Below, in pieces: positions 44,932-54,759 of a DNA stretch of 64,000 nucleotides. Source of the stretch: Billgrantia gudaonensis (lineage in GTDB: Bacteria; Pseudomonadota; Gammaproteobacteria; Pseudomonadales; Halomonadaceae). The position numbers and the translations under genes were made by a program. The first letter of the stretch is position 1. The number at the start of each line of letters is the position of its first letter. The notes beneath the pieces were generated by a model. That model did not search any database. It saw only the letters and a program-made list of their open reading frames with translations, and was not told the DNA's origin. The DNA lies in the NCBI RefSeq assembly GCF_900100195.1, contig NZ_FNES01000003.1, positions 1 to 64,000 of the forward strand, written 5' to 3'.

Positions 44932-45294
44932 CTAAAAAACAAGGCGCTTTACAGTGGCTTTGGGCCAGGCAAAATTTATCAGAAGCCCGACTTTCAGGCC
45001 AGTCGCTTTCAGGTAGTTTATGACCTGAGCTTCTGCCGATGGATGAACGGTGCTGGTGGCCTTTAGCTCTAGCAGTATTTTATCTTCCACGACGATATCG
45101 GCACGAAACTCACCTACCGCATGATCTTTGTAGACAACAGACAGAGGAACTTCGGCAACGGCTTTGATTCCGCTCATGGATAGTTCGTGAATCAACGCTT
45201 TTTGATACACGCTTTCCAGAAAGCCATGGCCGAGTTGGCGGTAAACTTCAAACACGGCGCCTCTAATCTTATATGTCAGTTCTTCTTCATGCAT
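44932..45294 (-). CDS. GxxExxY-family protein, probable PDDEXK-like fold
   Basis: A 120-residue member of the GxxExxY family: EVYRQLGHGFLESVYQKALI holds the naming motif, and VGEFRADIVVEDKILLELKA shows D followed by ExK, as in PDDEXK nuclease-like folds. Start ATG 45294 is chosen because the longer frame runs through a repeat. It breaks the wbpD-wbpE order and is bounded by family 2 repeats (44836-44918 and 45300-45327). It therefore looks like cargo of a small repeat element and not part of the sugar pathway. Function unknown. Confidence 0.88.
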   Translation of the reverse strand: MHEEELTYKIRGAVFEVYRQLGHGFLESVYQKALIHELSMSGIKAVAEVPLSVVYKDHAVGEFRADIVVEDKILLELKATSTVHPSAEAQVINYLKATGLKVGLLINFAWPKATVKRLVF

Positions 45295-45299
45295 TGTAT

Positions 45300-45327
45300 T
45301 CAGTGTTATTCCGTGCTTTCCGTGGCT
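45300..45327. repeat. CACGGAA-type repeat (family 2), half copy
   Basis: CAGTGTTATTCCGTGCTTTC then CGTGGCTA: one end of the family 2 element only, between the GxxExxY start and the wbpD stop. Together with 44836-44918 it brackets the GxxExxY gene. Confidence 0.65.
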
Positions 45328-45904
45328 ATCGACTTTTGATGACTTCCGTGCCATCCAGAACGTAGCGGTCGCCGGTGTGCTGGCACACGGCTTCGCCCTG
45401 CCCTTTCAGCGGCAGTTGCAACTGTTCGCCGTACTCGCTCATCCAACCGATCTGCTTGGCGGGTACGCCTACCATCAGGGCGTAGGCCGGTACGTTCTTG
45501 TTGACGACGGCGCCGGCACCGATGAAGGCGTACTCGCCGATGGTCACCCCGCACACGATGGTGCAGTTGGCGCCCAGGCTGGCTCCCTTGCGAACGAGGG
45601 TGTCGCGGTATTCATCCTTGCGCTCGATCAGCGAGCGAGGGTTGTAGACGTTGGTGAATACCATGCTGGGGCCGCAGAACACGCCTTCTTCCAGGTGCAC
45701 GTTATCGTACACGGAGACGTTGTTCTGGATCTTGCAGTTGTCGCCGATGGTGACCTTGTTGCCGACGAACACGCCCTGGCCCATGGAAACGTTCTTGCCG
45801 ATGCGGGCGCCGCCGCACACGTGCACGAAGTGCCATACGCGGGAGCCTTCGCCGATCTGGGCGCCTTCGTCGACGATGGCGGAAGGATGGATCGACACTG
45901 ACAT
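45326..45904 (-). CDS. wbpD: UDP-2-acetamido-3-amino-glucuronate N-acetyltransferase (WbpD-like)
   Basis: A 192-residue hexapeptide-repeat acetyltransferase starting [20 protein letters not shown], with [38 protein letters not shown] and [20 protein letters not shown]. These are the WbpD/WlbB signatures. It acetylates the 3-amino group made by WbpE. ATG 45904 follows AAAGGAAC; the frame is open further back but through a repeat. The gene ends next to a family 2 half repeat. Confidence 0.9.
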   Translation of the reverse strand: MSVSIHPSAIVDEGAQIGEGSRVWHFVHVCGGARIGKNVSMGQGVFVGNKVTIGDNCKIQNNVSVYDNVHLEEGVFCGPSMVFTNVYNPRSLIERKDEYRDTLVRKGASLGANCTIVCGVTIGEYAFIGAGAVVNKNVPAYALMVGVPAKQIGWMSEYGEQLQLPLKGQGEAVCQHTGDRYVLDGTEVIKSR

Positions 45905-45930
45905 GATCAAGTTCCTTTGGTTGCCAATTT

Positions 45931-46031
45931 TTGCCACGGAAGTACACGGAAAAATATAAAACAATAAAAATTATTAATTAATAACTTCTGTGTTATTCCG
46001 TGGGTTCCGTGGCAGAAAGCGGGTTCCGAGG

Positions 46032-46033
<2 letters not shown>
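45931..46033. repeat. CACGGAA-type repeat element (family 2), empty copy
   Basis: TTGCCACGGAAGTACACGGA at the left and TTCCGTGGGTTCCGTGGCAG at the right, with an AT-rich core of repeated TTAATTA. It fills the gap between wbpD (start 45904) and wbpB (stop 46032). Confidence 0.75.
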
Positions 46034-47135
<1,102 letters not shown>

Positions 47136-47151
47136 CGTGGCGAGTGTGAAT

Positions 47152-48465
47152 TCAGGCCTTGACGATGTGGGGGGCGGCTTCGCGGTAGGTGCCGCGGCTG
47201 TCGACGATCAGCTTGGCGTGCTGCTTGATCAGTTCGAAGTCGAAGCGGTCGTGGTCGGTGGCCAGTACCACGGCGTCGAAGCCGGCCAGGCTTTCGGCAC
47301 TCAGCTCGACGCTGCTCAGCGCGAAATGGTGCTCGCGCATCTTGGGAAACACCGGCACGTGGGGGTCGCTGTAGCTCACCTCGGCGCCCTTGCTTTCGAT
47401 GAGCTCCATGATTTCCACGGAGGGCGATTCGCGCATGTCGTCGACGTTCTTCTTGTAGGCGATGCCCAGCACCAGCACGCGGCTGCCCTTGAGCGCCTTG
47501 CCGTGGTCGTTGAGGCCGTCCATCAGCTTGCCGACCACGTATTCCGGCATGGCCCGATTCACCTCGCCGGAAAGTTCGATGAAACGGGTGTGCAGGCCGT
47601 ACTCGCGCGCCTTCCAGGTGAGATAGAAGGGGTCGATGGGAATGCAGTGGCCGCCCAGGCCCGGGCCCGGGTAGTAGGGCGTGAAGCCGAAGGGCTTGGT
47701 GGCGGCGGCGTCGACGACCTCGAAGATGTCGATACCCATGCGGTCTGCCACCACTTTCATCTCGTTGACCAGGCCGATGTTCACCGCACGGTGGATGTTT
47801 TCCAGCAGCTTGGTCATCTCGGCGGCCTTGGTGGAACTGACCGGCACCACGCGGTCGATGGCCGGGGCATAGAGCGCCTCGCCCACTTGCCGGCAGGCCG
47901 GCGTATGGCCGCCAACGACCTTGGGGATGGTGCGGGTTTCGAAATCCGGATTGCCGGGGTCTTCGCGCTCGGGGGAATAGACCAGAAAGACGTTCTCGCC
48001 CACGACGAGGCCATTTTCCTGCACCCGCGGCAGTAGCTCTTCTTCGGTGGTGCCGGGATAGGTGGTGCTTTCCAGCGAGACCACCTGCCCTTCGCGCAGA
48101 TGCGGTTTCAGCGCATCGACGGTGTTCACCACGAAACTCATGTCCGGCTCGCGGTATTTGTTGAGCGGCGTGGGTACGCAGAGAATGATCGCATCGGCCT
48201 CGGCCACGCGACGGAAGTCCGTGGTGGCTTCGAAGCCGGAACCGGTCGCCCGGGCGACCTTCGCCGAGGGAATGTGCTCGATGTAGCTCTGGCCGGCGTT
48301 GAGGCGGTCGACCTTGTCCTGGTCGATGTCGATGCCGAGCACGCGAAAACCGATGTCGTTGTAGCGCAGCATCAGCGGCAGGCCGACGTAACCGAGGCCG
48401 ACGATGCCGATCACGGCTTCCTTGGCGTTGAGTTTGTGCAGGAGGTTAGCGTGGGGTGATGTCAT
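47152..48465 (-). CDS. wbpA: UDP-N-acetylglucosamine 6-dehydrogenase (WbpA-like)
   Basis: A 437-residue UDP-sugar dehydrogenase. Rossmann motif [39 protein letters not shown], and the active-site Cys in [20 protein letters not shown]. The sequence matches the WbpA/WlbO group acting on UDP-GlcNAc and differs clearly from the UDP-glucose enzyme at 51.7 kb. Product UDP-GlcNAcA feeds WbpB, WbpE and WbpD. ATG 48465 is 3 bp past the end of the upstream membrane-protein gene. Confidence 0.92.
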   Translation of the reverse strand: MTSPHANLLHKLNAKEAVIGIVGLGYVGLPLMLRYNDIGFRVLGIDIDQDKVDRLNAGQSYIEHIPSAKVARATGSGFEATTDFRRVAEADAIILCVPTPLNKYREPDMSFVVNTVDALKPHLREGQVVSLESTTYPGTTEEELLPRVQENGLVVGENVFLVYSPEREDPGNPDFETRTIPKVVGGHTPACRQVGEALYAPAIDRVVPVSSTKAAEMTKLLENIHRAVNIGLVNEMKVVADRMGIDIFEVVDAAATKPFGFTPYYPGPGLGGHCIPIDPFYLTWKAREYGLHTRFIELSGEVNRAMPEYVVGKLMDGLNDHGKALKGSRVLVLGIAYKKNVDDMRESPSVEIMELIESKGAEVSYSDPHVPVFPKMREHHFALSSVELSAESLAGFDAVVLATDHDRFDFELIKQHAKLIVDSRGTYREAAPHIVKA

Positions 48466-48468
48466 CGA

Positions 48469-49851
48469 TCATCCAGTCGAACGGTGGTGTTGATAGAGCA
48501 CCAGATTGACGAACAGCGCCTCGGAAACCACATAGGTTTCGCCCTCGTGGCGCAGGCGGTGCTGGAATTCGGGGCGCGCTTTGCGAAACAGCGGCGGGCG
48601 GCGCTTGCCCGGTTCGATGTGCTGGCCCAGGCCTTCGAACAGCGCCGCTTCGTTCACCAGCAGGAAGCCGGCGTTTTCGTTGTAGTCGATGGCGCGAATC
48701 TCGCTCATCTCGACCGTTTCGCCGCGGGCGCGGCGATGCGCCACCAGCCGCTGGCGCACCTCGCCGGTGGTCAGAGGCAGCGGGCAGAAGAAGAAAGCTT
48801 CCGGCTTGCCGCAGCGGCGCAGCTCGCGGGTGATGCCGAGAAAGCGCGCCTCGCCCAGCAGGTCTTCCAGGGCTTCGTCGCCGGTTGGCTGTCCTTCCTC
48901 GGTGAACAGGAAGGGCAGCTCTTCGCGGGTTTCGTTGATCAGCCAGGCCAGCGGGCCGTAGGTGCCGGTTCGCCCCAGGCGGCAGGTGTGCAGGTTCGAG
49001 GCGCCGGAAACGCTGGCCGAGAGCTGCCCCTTGAAGACGTTGGTGTTCTGGCTGCGCCGCGGAATGATGAAATCGCCGTCGCGGGTGCGGTACAGGCAGT
49101 TGAGCCCCAGGTGGTTCTCGGGCTGGCTGGTTTCCAGCGTGGCGAGCGCGGGGCCGGGTTCGAGCATGTCGCGGTAGGTCAGCCCGCCGGGCAGTTCCAC
49201 CTCCGGCAGCATGTTGGTGACCAGGTAGCTGTAGTAGGTGGCCTTCTCGAAGACCAGCGTGGCGCCTTCGGGGCCTCGTTCCAGCCCGGTGACGGCCATC
49301 AGCAGGCCGTTGTAGTCGTACTTTTCCAGGGCGTTGAAGCGCTTGAGGGTGATCTCCAGGGCCTGATCGGCCACGACCCAGGGCAGCTCGTACCAGTTGT
49401 CTTCCAGGCGAAACGCCAGATCCTGGATGGTGGCATCCGCCGGCGGCCGGTACTCGAGCAGCGACTGGCTGACGATGAGATCGCGCCGTCCGGCCAGGCG
49501 GCGCGTGTCGCCCGCTTCCAGGCCGATCTGCGCCCCGTAGCCGCCCTTCCCTTCGCGCTTCATGGCCAGGAAGCGGCTGTGCTCCTTGTAATAGCGCTCG
49601 ACGTAGAACTGCGTATCCAGCGAGTAGCGGACGTTCTCCATCCGCGATGAGGAGAAGTACAACAGGAACAGCGCCGCCTGAATGAGCGCGAACTGGATGC
49701 CGTCCATGATCAGCGAGAGATCGATGCCGGCCAGCAGCGCCCGGAGCAGGGCGAAGCCGCCCACGACCAGATGCGCCACCAGGGCCGCCCCCAATACGTG
49801 CCGCCAGCGCGGGCGCGAGAAGAGAATGCTGAGGTATTGGGTAACGGTCAT
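48469..49851 (-). CDS. uncharacterised membrane-anchored protein, possible Nudix-like domain
   Basis: I cannot name this 460-residue protein. Two hydrophobic helices lie at about residues 20-65 (VLGAALVAHLVVGGFALLRA and the IQAALFLLYF region), followed by a large soluble part. Around residues 250-390 it reads LNCLYRTRDGDFIIPRRSQN, LAWLINETREELPFLF and FLGITRELRRCGKPEAFFFC, which recalls a Nudix fold, although the Nudix box is not canonical. ATG 49851 overlaps the beta-CASP hydrolase stop as ATGA, so the two are made together. It lies between ugd and wbpA, but no role in sugar chemistry is evident. Confidence 0.6.
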   Translation of the reverse strand: MTVTQYLSILFSRPRWRHVLGAALVAHLVVGGFALLRALLAGIDLSLIMDGIQFALIQAALFLLYFSSSRMENVRYSLDTQFYVERYYKEHSRFLAMKREGKGGYGAQIGLEAGDTRRLAGRRDLIVSQSLLEYRPPADATIQDLAFRLEDNWYELPWVVADQALEITLKRFNALEKYDYNGLLMAVTGLERGPEGATLVFEKATYYSYLVTNMLPEVELPGGLTYRDMLEPGPALATLETSQPENHLGLNCLYRTRDGDFIIPRRSQNTNVFKGQLSASVSGASNLHTCRLGRTGTYGPLAWLINETREELPFLFTEEGQPTGDEALEDLLGEARFLGITRELRRCGKPEAFFFCPLPLTTGEVRQRLVAHRRARGETVEMSEIRAIDYNENAGFLLVNEAALFEGLGQHIEPGKRRPPLFRKARPEFQHRLRHEGETYVVSEALFVNLVLYQHHRSTG

Positions 49852-51254
49852 GTTGCGTGGGTAACTCGAATGACGTGCCCTTTCGCTTTGGCCCAGGCTT
49901 CGATTTCGGCGGCCAGGGCGGCTTGCGCTGCCGGTTCGCCGTGCACCAGCCGCACATGATGCGGCGGTTGGCGCATGCGCTGGATGAAGTGCAGCAGGTC
50001 GCGCTGGTCGGCGTGGGCCGAGTAGCCGCTGACGGTGTCGATGCGGGCGCGGATGTCGATGCGCTCGCCATCGAGTTCCACCCAGCCGCCCTGCGGGCCG
50101 TAGCGCTGAATGTCGCGGCCGGGGGTGCCGGCGCCCTGGTAGCCGATGAACACCACGGCGTGGCGTTCGTCCGGCAGCATGCGTTTCAGGTAGTTGACCA
50201 CGCGCCCGCCGGTGGCCATGCCGCTGGCGGCGATCACCACCGCGGGGCGATGGGTGCGCGCCAGGTAGTCGACGGTGCGTTCGTGCTCTTCGTGGCTCTC
50301 TACGGTGTAGAGGTTGTCGAAGCTGAGCGGGTGGCGCCCGCTGCGCAACCGGCGGTGGGCTTCGGCGTCCCACCAGGGTTTCAGCTCGCGATACACCTGG
50401 GTGAAGCGCGCGGCGAGCGGCGAGTCGACGACGATTTCCAGCTCGCGCCAGCGGGCGTCGCGGGCGCCGTGAATCAGCCCTTCCAGCTCGTAGAGCAGCT
50501 CCTGCGTGCGACCGATGCTGAAGGCCGGCACGATGACGGTGCCGCCGTTTTCCAGGGCGCGGTCGATGGCGGCCTTCAGCCGTTCCCGGCGGTGGCGGCG
50601 GTCTTCGTGGCGGCGGTCGCCGTAGGTGCTTTCCAGCACCAGGGTGTCGGCGCGGTACGGCGAGCGCGGCGCCGGCAGCAGCGGCGCGTAGGGGGCGCCG
50701 AGATCGCCGGAGAACACGGTGCGTTGCGCCCGGCCGCTGGCCTTGTCGAGGCTGTCCACTTCCACGTAGGCGGAGCCGAGAATGTGGCCGGCACGCTGCA
50801 GCTTGACCCGCAGGCGGTGGCGCTCGTCGTCGAGCACGGTGTGCCAGCGCTTGTAGGGCAGCGCGACCAGGCGGTGTTCCACTTCGTCGAGGAAACGCTC
50901 GATCAGGGTGCGGTCGCGGGTGAAGCCGATCTTCAGCGCATCTTCGATCACCAGCGGCAGCAGCCGGGCCGAGGGCACCGAGCAGAGGATCGGCCCCTTG
51001 TATCCCGCGGCCAGCAGGTAGGGCAGCCGGCCGATGTGGTCGATGTGCACGTGGGTAACCGCCAGCGCCAGCACGTCGTCCACCGGGAAAGTAACGCGGT
51101 GCTGCTCCAGGCTATCGAGGCGGTCGGCATCCTGGCCCTGAAAAAGCCCGCAGTCGACCAGCAGGGCGCGGTCCGCGGCGATCTGCAGCCGGTGGCAACT
51201 GCCGGTAACGCCCTCTGCACCGCCGTGGTGAAGCAATTGCGGGTAGTCGTCCAT
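49848..51254 (-). CDS. beta-CASP metallo-beta-lactamase-fold hydrolase (RNA exonuclease type)
   Basis: A 468-residue MBL-fold protein of the CPSF/YSH1 class. Zinc motif LAVTHVHIDHIGRLPYLLAA, then TVFSGDLGAPYAPL, beta-CASP region VIVPAFSIGRTQELLYELEG, VVIAASGMATGGRVVNYLKR and the RNA-specificity end DTVSGYSAHADQRDLLHFIQ. Members are RNases (RNase J-like or CPSF73-like); some in gammaproteobacteria are uncharacterised. ATG 51254 has GAGG nine bases upstream. The downstream membrane protein is coupled by ATGA. Confidence 0.87.
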   Translation of the reverse strand: MDDYPQLLHHGGAEGVTGSCHRLQIAADRALLVDCGLFQGQDADRLDSLEQHRVTFPVDDVLALAVTHVHIDHIGRLPYLLAAGYKGPILCSVPSARLLPLVIEDALKIGFTRDRTLIERFLDEVEHRLVALPYKRWHTVLDDERHRLRVKLQRAGHILGSAYVEVDSLDKASGRAQRTVFSGDLGAPYAPLLPAPRSPYRADTLVLESTYGDRRHEDRRHRRERLKAAIDRALENGGTVIVPAFSIGRTQELLYELEGLIHGARDARWRELEIVVDSPLAARFTQVYRELKPWWDAEAHRRLRSGRHPLSFDNLYTVESHEEHERTVDYLARTHRPAVVIAASGMATGGRVVNYLKRMLPDERHAVVFIGYQGAGTPGRDIQRYGPQGGWVELDGERIDIRARIDTVSGYSAHADQRDLLHFIQRMRQPPHHVRLVHGEPAAQAALAAEIEAWAKAKGHVIRVTHAT

Positions 51255-51378
51255 GACTGCCAACCTCGATGTCCATCGGTCAGCGCCCGGGGCACTGGTC
51301 GACACTACTCACCCATCGCCGACATGACTGCGGCAAGCTTCTGATCGAAAGTCAGTGGGGTAAGTATCGAGCAGATAC

Positions 51379-51603
51379 TTAGTTCCACTCGTCACGAAGC
51401 TGCTCCTGTATTTTCACTTCATCGGCAGCAAAGGTAACTGAGTGCTCTAGCCCACCTTGCAGAGACAGCAGGGAGTCACTTTCCTCGTTGCCTTCTACAA
51501 CATGATGCTTCTCCCTCAGAAACTCGACAAAATCGAGGACTTCCCTCTGCAATGGTTCGGGAAGCCGCCCCACCTGTTGGGCAATCCGTTCTGTAGTGAG
51601 CAT
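51379..51603 (-). CDS. orphan DUF2281-type antitoxin-like protein
   Basis: A 74-residue protein starting MLTTERIAQQVGRLPEPLQR and continuing EVLDFVEFLREKHHVVEGNE, the DUF2281 N-terminal pattern also seen in the MazEF-like antitoxin at 18.4 kb. GGAG lies eight bases before ATG 51603. No toxin gene lies within reach on either side: the gap to the next gene is only about 120 bp and holds none. It may be a solitary remnant or act on a toxin elsewhere. Confidence 0.7.
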   Translation of the reverse strand: MLTTERIAQQVGRLPEPLQREVLDFVEFLREKHHVVEGNEESDSLLSLQGGLEHSVTFAADEVKIQEQLRDEWN

Positions 51604-51673
51604 GTCTGGTGCTCCGATGTCGATCACGTCATTGAGCCATTTTAGCGCAGCGCGAGCGTGATTCCAGGGCTGG

Positions 51674-51710
51674 GCGCCTCAAGCTGGCGCGGCCAAGCTC
51701 CTACAGCGCT
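51674..51710 (-). terminator. hairpin / REP-like sequence after ugd
   Basis: GCGCC-TCAAGCT-GGCGC forms a short stem, and the adjoining minus-strand text TGTAGGAGCTTGGCCGCGCC resembles palindromic REP units common in pseudomonads and relatives. It lies directly downstream of the ugd stop. Only one copy is seen in the window. Confidence 0.4.
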
Positions 51711-51713
51711 ACC

Positions 51714-53036
51714 TCAACGCCCAACGCTGTAGTAGGTAAAGCCCTTGCGAGCCATGCGTTTCGGCTCGTAGAGGTTGCGGCCGTCGAAAATGACCGGGGC
51801 GCTGAGCTGCTGCCGGATGAGCTCGAAATCCGGCGCCTTGAAGGATTGCCAGTCGGTGACGATGGCCAGGGCGTCGGCGCCCTTGAGGGCCGCTTCCTTG
51901 GTGCCGCACAGGGTGAGCTCGTCGCGCGCGCCGTAGATTCGCTGCGCCTCTTCCATCGCTTCGGGATCGAAGGCCTGCACGCGGGCGCCGGCTTCCCACA
52001 GGGCTTCCATCAGCACGCGGCTGGGCGCTTCGCGCATGTCGTCGGTGTTGGGCTTGAAGGCCAGGCCCCACAGGGCGACGGTCTTGCCTGCCAGCTCGCC
52101 GCCGAAGTGGCGGTGGATCTTGGCGAACAGCGTGGTCTTCTGCTCGTGGTTGCGCGCTTCCACGGCCTTGAGCACGCGGGCGTCGAAGTCGATCTGCTCG
52201 GCGGTGCGGATCAGCGCTTGCACGTCCTTGGGAAAGCAGGAGCCGCCGTAGCCCACGCCGGGGTAGATGAAGTGGTAGCCGATGCGCGGGTCGCTGCCGA
52301 TGCCGTGGCGCACCATTTCGATGTCGGCGCCCAGCCGCTCGGCGAGGTTGGCGATCTCGTTCATGAAGCTGATCTTGGTGGCCAGCATGCAGTTGGCGGC
52401 GTACTTGGTCAGCTCGGCGCTCTTCACGTCCATGACGAGGATCTTTTCATGGTTGCGGTTGAAGGGCGCGTAGAGTTCGCGCATCAGCTCTTCGGTGGCT
52501 TCGCTCTCGGTGCCGATGATGATGCGGTCGGGCTTCTGACAGTCGGCAACGGCGCTGCCTTCCTTGAGGAATTCGGGGTTGGAGACCACGTCGAAGGTGA
52601 GCGCTTGCCGGCCGCGCTCGGCGAGCACGTCGCTCATGCGGGCGCGCACCTTGTCGGCGGTGCCCACCGGCACGGTGGATTTGTCGATGACGATGCGGTG
52701 CTCGGTCATGTGCCGGGCGACGGTTTCGGCCACGGCCAGCACGTATTGCAGATCGGCGCTGCCGTCTTCGTCCGGCGGGGTTCCCACAGCGATGAACTGC
52801 ACGGTGCCGTGGGCCACGCCCGCGGCGGCATCGGTGGTGAAGCGCAGCCTACCGGCGGCGGCGTTTTCCTTCACCAGCGTTTCCAGCCCCGGCTCGAAAA
52901 TGGGGACGATGCCCTGCTCGAGCTTGGCGACCTTGTCGGCGTCCACGTCCACGCACACCACGTGGTGGCCCACGTCGGCCAGCACCGCGCCCTGTACCAG
53001 GCCCACGTAGCCGGTGCCGAATACCGTGACGTTCAT
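51714..53036 (-). CDS. ugd: UDP-glucose 6-dehydrogenase
   Basis: A 440-residue enzyme making UDP-glucuronate, a precursor for acidic polysaccharide. It starts [20 protein letters not shown] (NAD site), has [20 protein letters not shown], and the catalytic Cys in [39 protein letters not shown] follows. Normal family length. It lies between the PIN/antitoxin pair and the orphan antitoxin in the minus-strand locus. Its product can be used directly or amidated by an AsnB-like enzyme. Confidence 0.93.
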   Translation of the reverse strand: MNVTVFGTGYVGLVQGAVLADVGHHVVCVDVDADKVAKLEQGIVPIFEPGLETLVKENAAAGRLRFTTDAAAGVAHGTVQFIAVGTPPDEDGSADLQYVLAVAETVARHMTEHRIVIDKSTVPVGTADKVRARMSDVLAERGRQALTFDVVSNPEFLKEGSAVADCQKPDRIIIGTESEATEELMRELYAPFNRNHEKILVMDVKSAELTKYAANCMLATKISFMNEIANLAERLGADIEMVRHGIGSDPRIGYHFIYPGVGYGGSCFPKDVQALIRTAEQIDFDARVLKAVEARNHEQKTTLFAKIHRHFGGELAGKTVALWGLAFKPNTDDMREAPSRVLMEALWEAGARVQAFDPEAMEEAQRIYGARDELTLCGTKEAALKGADALAIVTDWQSFKAPDFELIRQQLSAPVIFDGRNLYEPKRMARKGFTYYSVGR

Positions 53037-53136
53037 TGTGTCTCCTACTTATCGATACGAATCAGTGCCGGCATGGCCGTCTGTCAAAGTGGCATGGACT
53101 CGCTTGGTCCAGAGCAGTCGAAACTATCGCGGCGTT

Positions 53137-53538
53137 TCAGTGAAGCAGAAATTCTTGTGGGGTCACGGCGTTGACGGGCGACCCAGCAAAATCCTTCACG
53201 TTTCGCGTCACGATGCAGGTACAGCCAGCGCGCTCGGCGACAGCGGCCACCACCGCATCTTCGAAATCGGACCAACCGAGGGAGCGGGCTCTTTCCAGTT
53301 CGTTTCGCCCTACCGCACAGACCGTGAGATGGTGAAGCAGCCAGGAAAGCGCACGATCGGCAGCAATACGGTCGGCATAGCGTGCGACCAGGTAATGCAC
53401 GGTAGTAACGGCATGTGCACTGATCGCACCTTGCTCATCACCGTGGATGACTTGCTCAAGAACAGCGGCCGACACACGGTAGTGCGGTTCCCGCTTCTGT
53501 AGAACATCCAACAGGACGTTCAAGTCGAGCATGATCAC
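53137..53538 (-). CDS. PIN-domain ribonuclease toxin (VapC-like)
   Basis: A 133-residue PIN protein starting MIMLDLNVLLDVLQKREPHY (first acidic residue D5), with ERARSLGWSDFEDAVVAAVA and CTCIVTRNVKDFAGSPVNAV carrying the later conserved acidic and Asn/Arg residues. These are the metal-binding positions of PIN nucleases. It overlaps the antitoxin frame by 4 bp. The pair sits inside the ops-controlled operon between wzz and ugd, so read-through from the polysaccharide promoter is expected. Confidence 0.85.
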   Translation of the reverse strand: MIMLDLNVLLDVLQKREPHYRVSAAVLEQVIHGDEQGAISAHAVTTVHYLVARYADRIAADRALSWLLHHLTVCAVGRNELERARSLGWSDFEDAVVAAVAERAGCTCIVTRNVKDFAGSPVNAVTPQEFLLH

Positions 53539-53780
53539 GAGCGATGTTTCTCGACCAGGTGTTCCCGGTATGCCTGCTCGGCATCCAGGTCGGCCGGCAG
53601 CAGGCCAGTGATCGCGTCCAGCTCCGCACTTGGGGTATGACGCTCCAGCGCTCTGAGACGGCGCAAGTGGCGGTCGATGACTTCGGTCATGCTAATGCCG
53701 TGCGCCTTGGCATAGGCCTTGGCGAATTCCACGTCCTTCCTGGGAAGGCGGATGGTGATTTTAGTGGTTTCCTGTTCCAT
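53535..53780 (-). CDS. ribbon-helix-helix antitoxin (DUF6364-like)
   Basis: An 81-residue protein. The N-terminal ribbon-helix-helix is KITIRLPRKDVEFAKAYAKA followed by HGISMTEVIDRHLRRL; the C-terminal tail (LLPADLDAEQAYREHLVEKH) would bind the PIN toxin. It precedes and overlaps that toxin (GTGA/ATGA-type junction). Confidence 0.82.
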   Translation of the reverse strand: MEQETTKITIRLPRKDVEFAKAYAKAHGISMTEVIDRHLRRLRALERHTPSAELDAITGLLPADLDAEQAYREHLVEKHRS

Positions 53781-53859
53781 ACGGTGATCCTCGTGCGTAT
53801 GGCTTGCTTCTTCGAATTGTACGGCAAAAATCGAAAACGAGGAAACGGCCAGCTAGCCC

Positions 53860-54678
53860 TCACTGCCCGGCATCGCTACCCGGGCTGTTGCTCTCTTCAC
53901 GCAGGCTCTGGCGTACCAGGCTGGCGAAGTGCAGGAAGAAAACGCCCATCACCGCCAGCATGCCGCCCAGCACCACGCCCAGGGCGAGGATGAGCTTGCG
54001 GTTGGTGCCCTGCTGCTGGAGGCTCTGAACCGCAACCTGGACGACCTCGCCCGGTTCCAGCTCTTCCAACTCGGCTTCGACCTCGAACATGCGCTGCAGC
54101 GCCCCGGAGACGATTTCCGCAGCGCCCATGGAGCGTGTTTCAGTGCCCTGCTCGAAGGTCTTTTCGAGGCTGCTGAGCTGACGCTCCAGGGCATTGCGGC
54201 GGCGTTCCAGCGCTTCGTCCTGATCCGCCTTGAGCCGCTCGAGCAGTGCCTGGTGATGCGCCTGAACGCGCTCGGCCTGGGCCTCGGGAGCCGTACTGGA
54301 AAACCTGACGATATGGGTATTGTCGGGGTTGGCAATGCGCGTGGAGAACGGCAGCGAGGTCAGGCCTTCCGCTTCGATCAGCTCGCGAGTGACCGGGCCG
54401 AGATAGAGGTTCTCGGTGCGCGCCACCAGCGAGGCCGGCGTTTCCAGCGCTGAACCGCCGCCGGCTTCGGCCACGCTGTAGATCGAGGTGTAGGTGTAGG
54501 CCGGTGTCTGCATCAGTGCATAGGCCAGGGCACCGAAGACGACGACGAGGAAAATGACGACCATCGCCTTCCAGCGGCGTATCAGCAGCTTGGCAAGATC
54601 GACCAGGGAAATTTCGTCGTCGGCATAGTGCTGCGGGCCCATCCCTTGCGGGCCGGGGGAAGAGGGAGTTTGGCTCAT
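53860..54678 (-). CDS. wzz: Wzz-type chain-length determinant protein
   Basis: A 272-residue inner-membrane co-polymerase. The N-terminal part has DEISLVDLAKLLIRRWKAMV and a first membrane helix (VVIFLVVVFGALAYALMQTP); a periplasmic coiled-coil-rich middle (ERRRNALERQLSSLEKTFEQ) is followed by a second helix (LILALGVVLGGMLAVMGVFF). It is shorter than many Wzz proteins (about 320-350). ATG 54678 gives the family start. It is the first gene of the polysaccharide operon, with the ops element about 70 bp upstream. Confidence 0.87.
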   Translation of the reverse strand: MSQTPSSPGPQGMGPQHYADDEISLVDLAKLLIRRWKAMVVIFLVVVFGALAYALMQTPAYTYTSIYSVAEAGGGSALETPASLVARTENLYLGPVTRELIEAEGLTSLPFSTRIANPDNTHIVRFSSTAPEAQAERVQAHHQALLERLKADQDEALERRRNALERQLSSLEKTFEQGTETRSMGAAEIVSGALQRMFEVEAELEELEPGEVVQVAVQSLQQQGTNRKLILALGVVLGGMLAVMGVFFLHFASLVRQSLREESNSPGSDAGQ

Positions 54679-54737
54679 GGGGGTTCGCTTGGTCAGGTCT
54701 CGAATCGCTTTCGGGCCGTGGGGCGCGAAAAGCAAGA

Positions 54738-54759
54738 AGCGTGCGGGCACGCTACCGCC
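54738..54759 (-). promoter_or_regulatory. ops element (RfaH loading site) with hairpin in the wzz leader
   Basis: The minus strand reads GGCGGTAGCGTG at 54759-54748, identical to the ops consensus at which RfaH joins paused RNA polymerase. It overlaps a 7-bp inverted repeat (AGCGTGC / GCACGCT, 54738-54753), consistent with the non-template hairpin used by RfaH. It lies about 70 bp before the wzz start and would turn transcription of the long minus-strand locus into an anti-terminated mode. No full JUMPstart sequence was seen around it. Confidence 0.85.
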
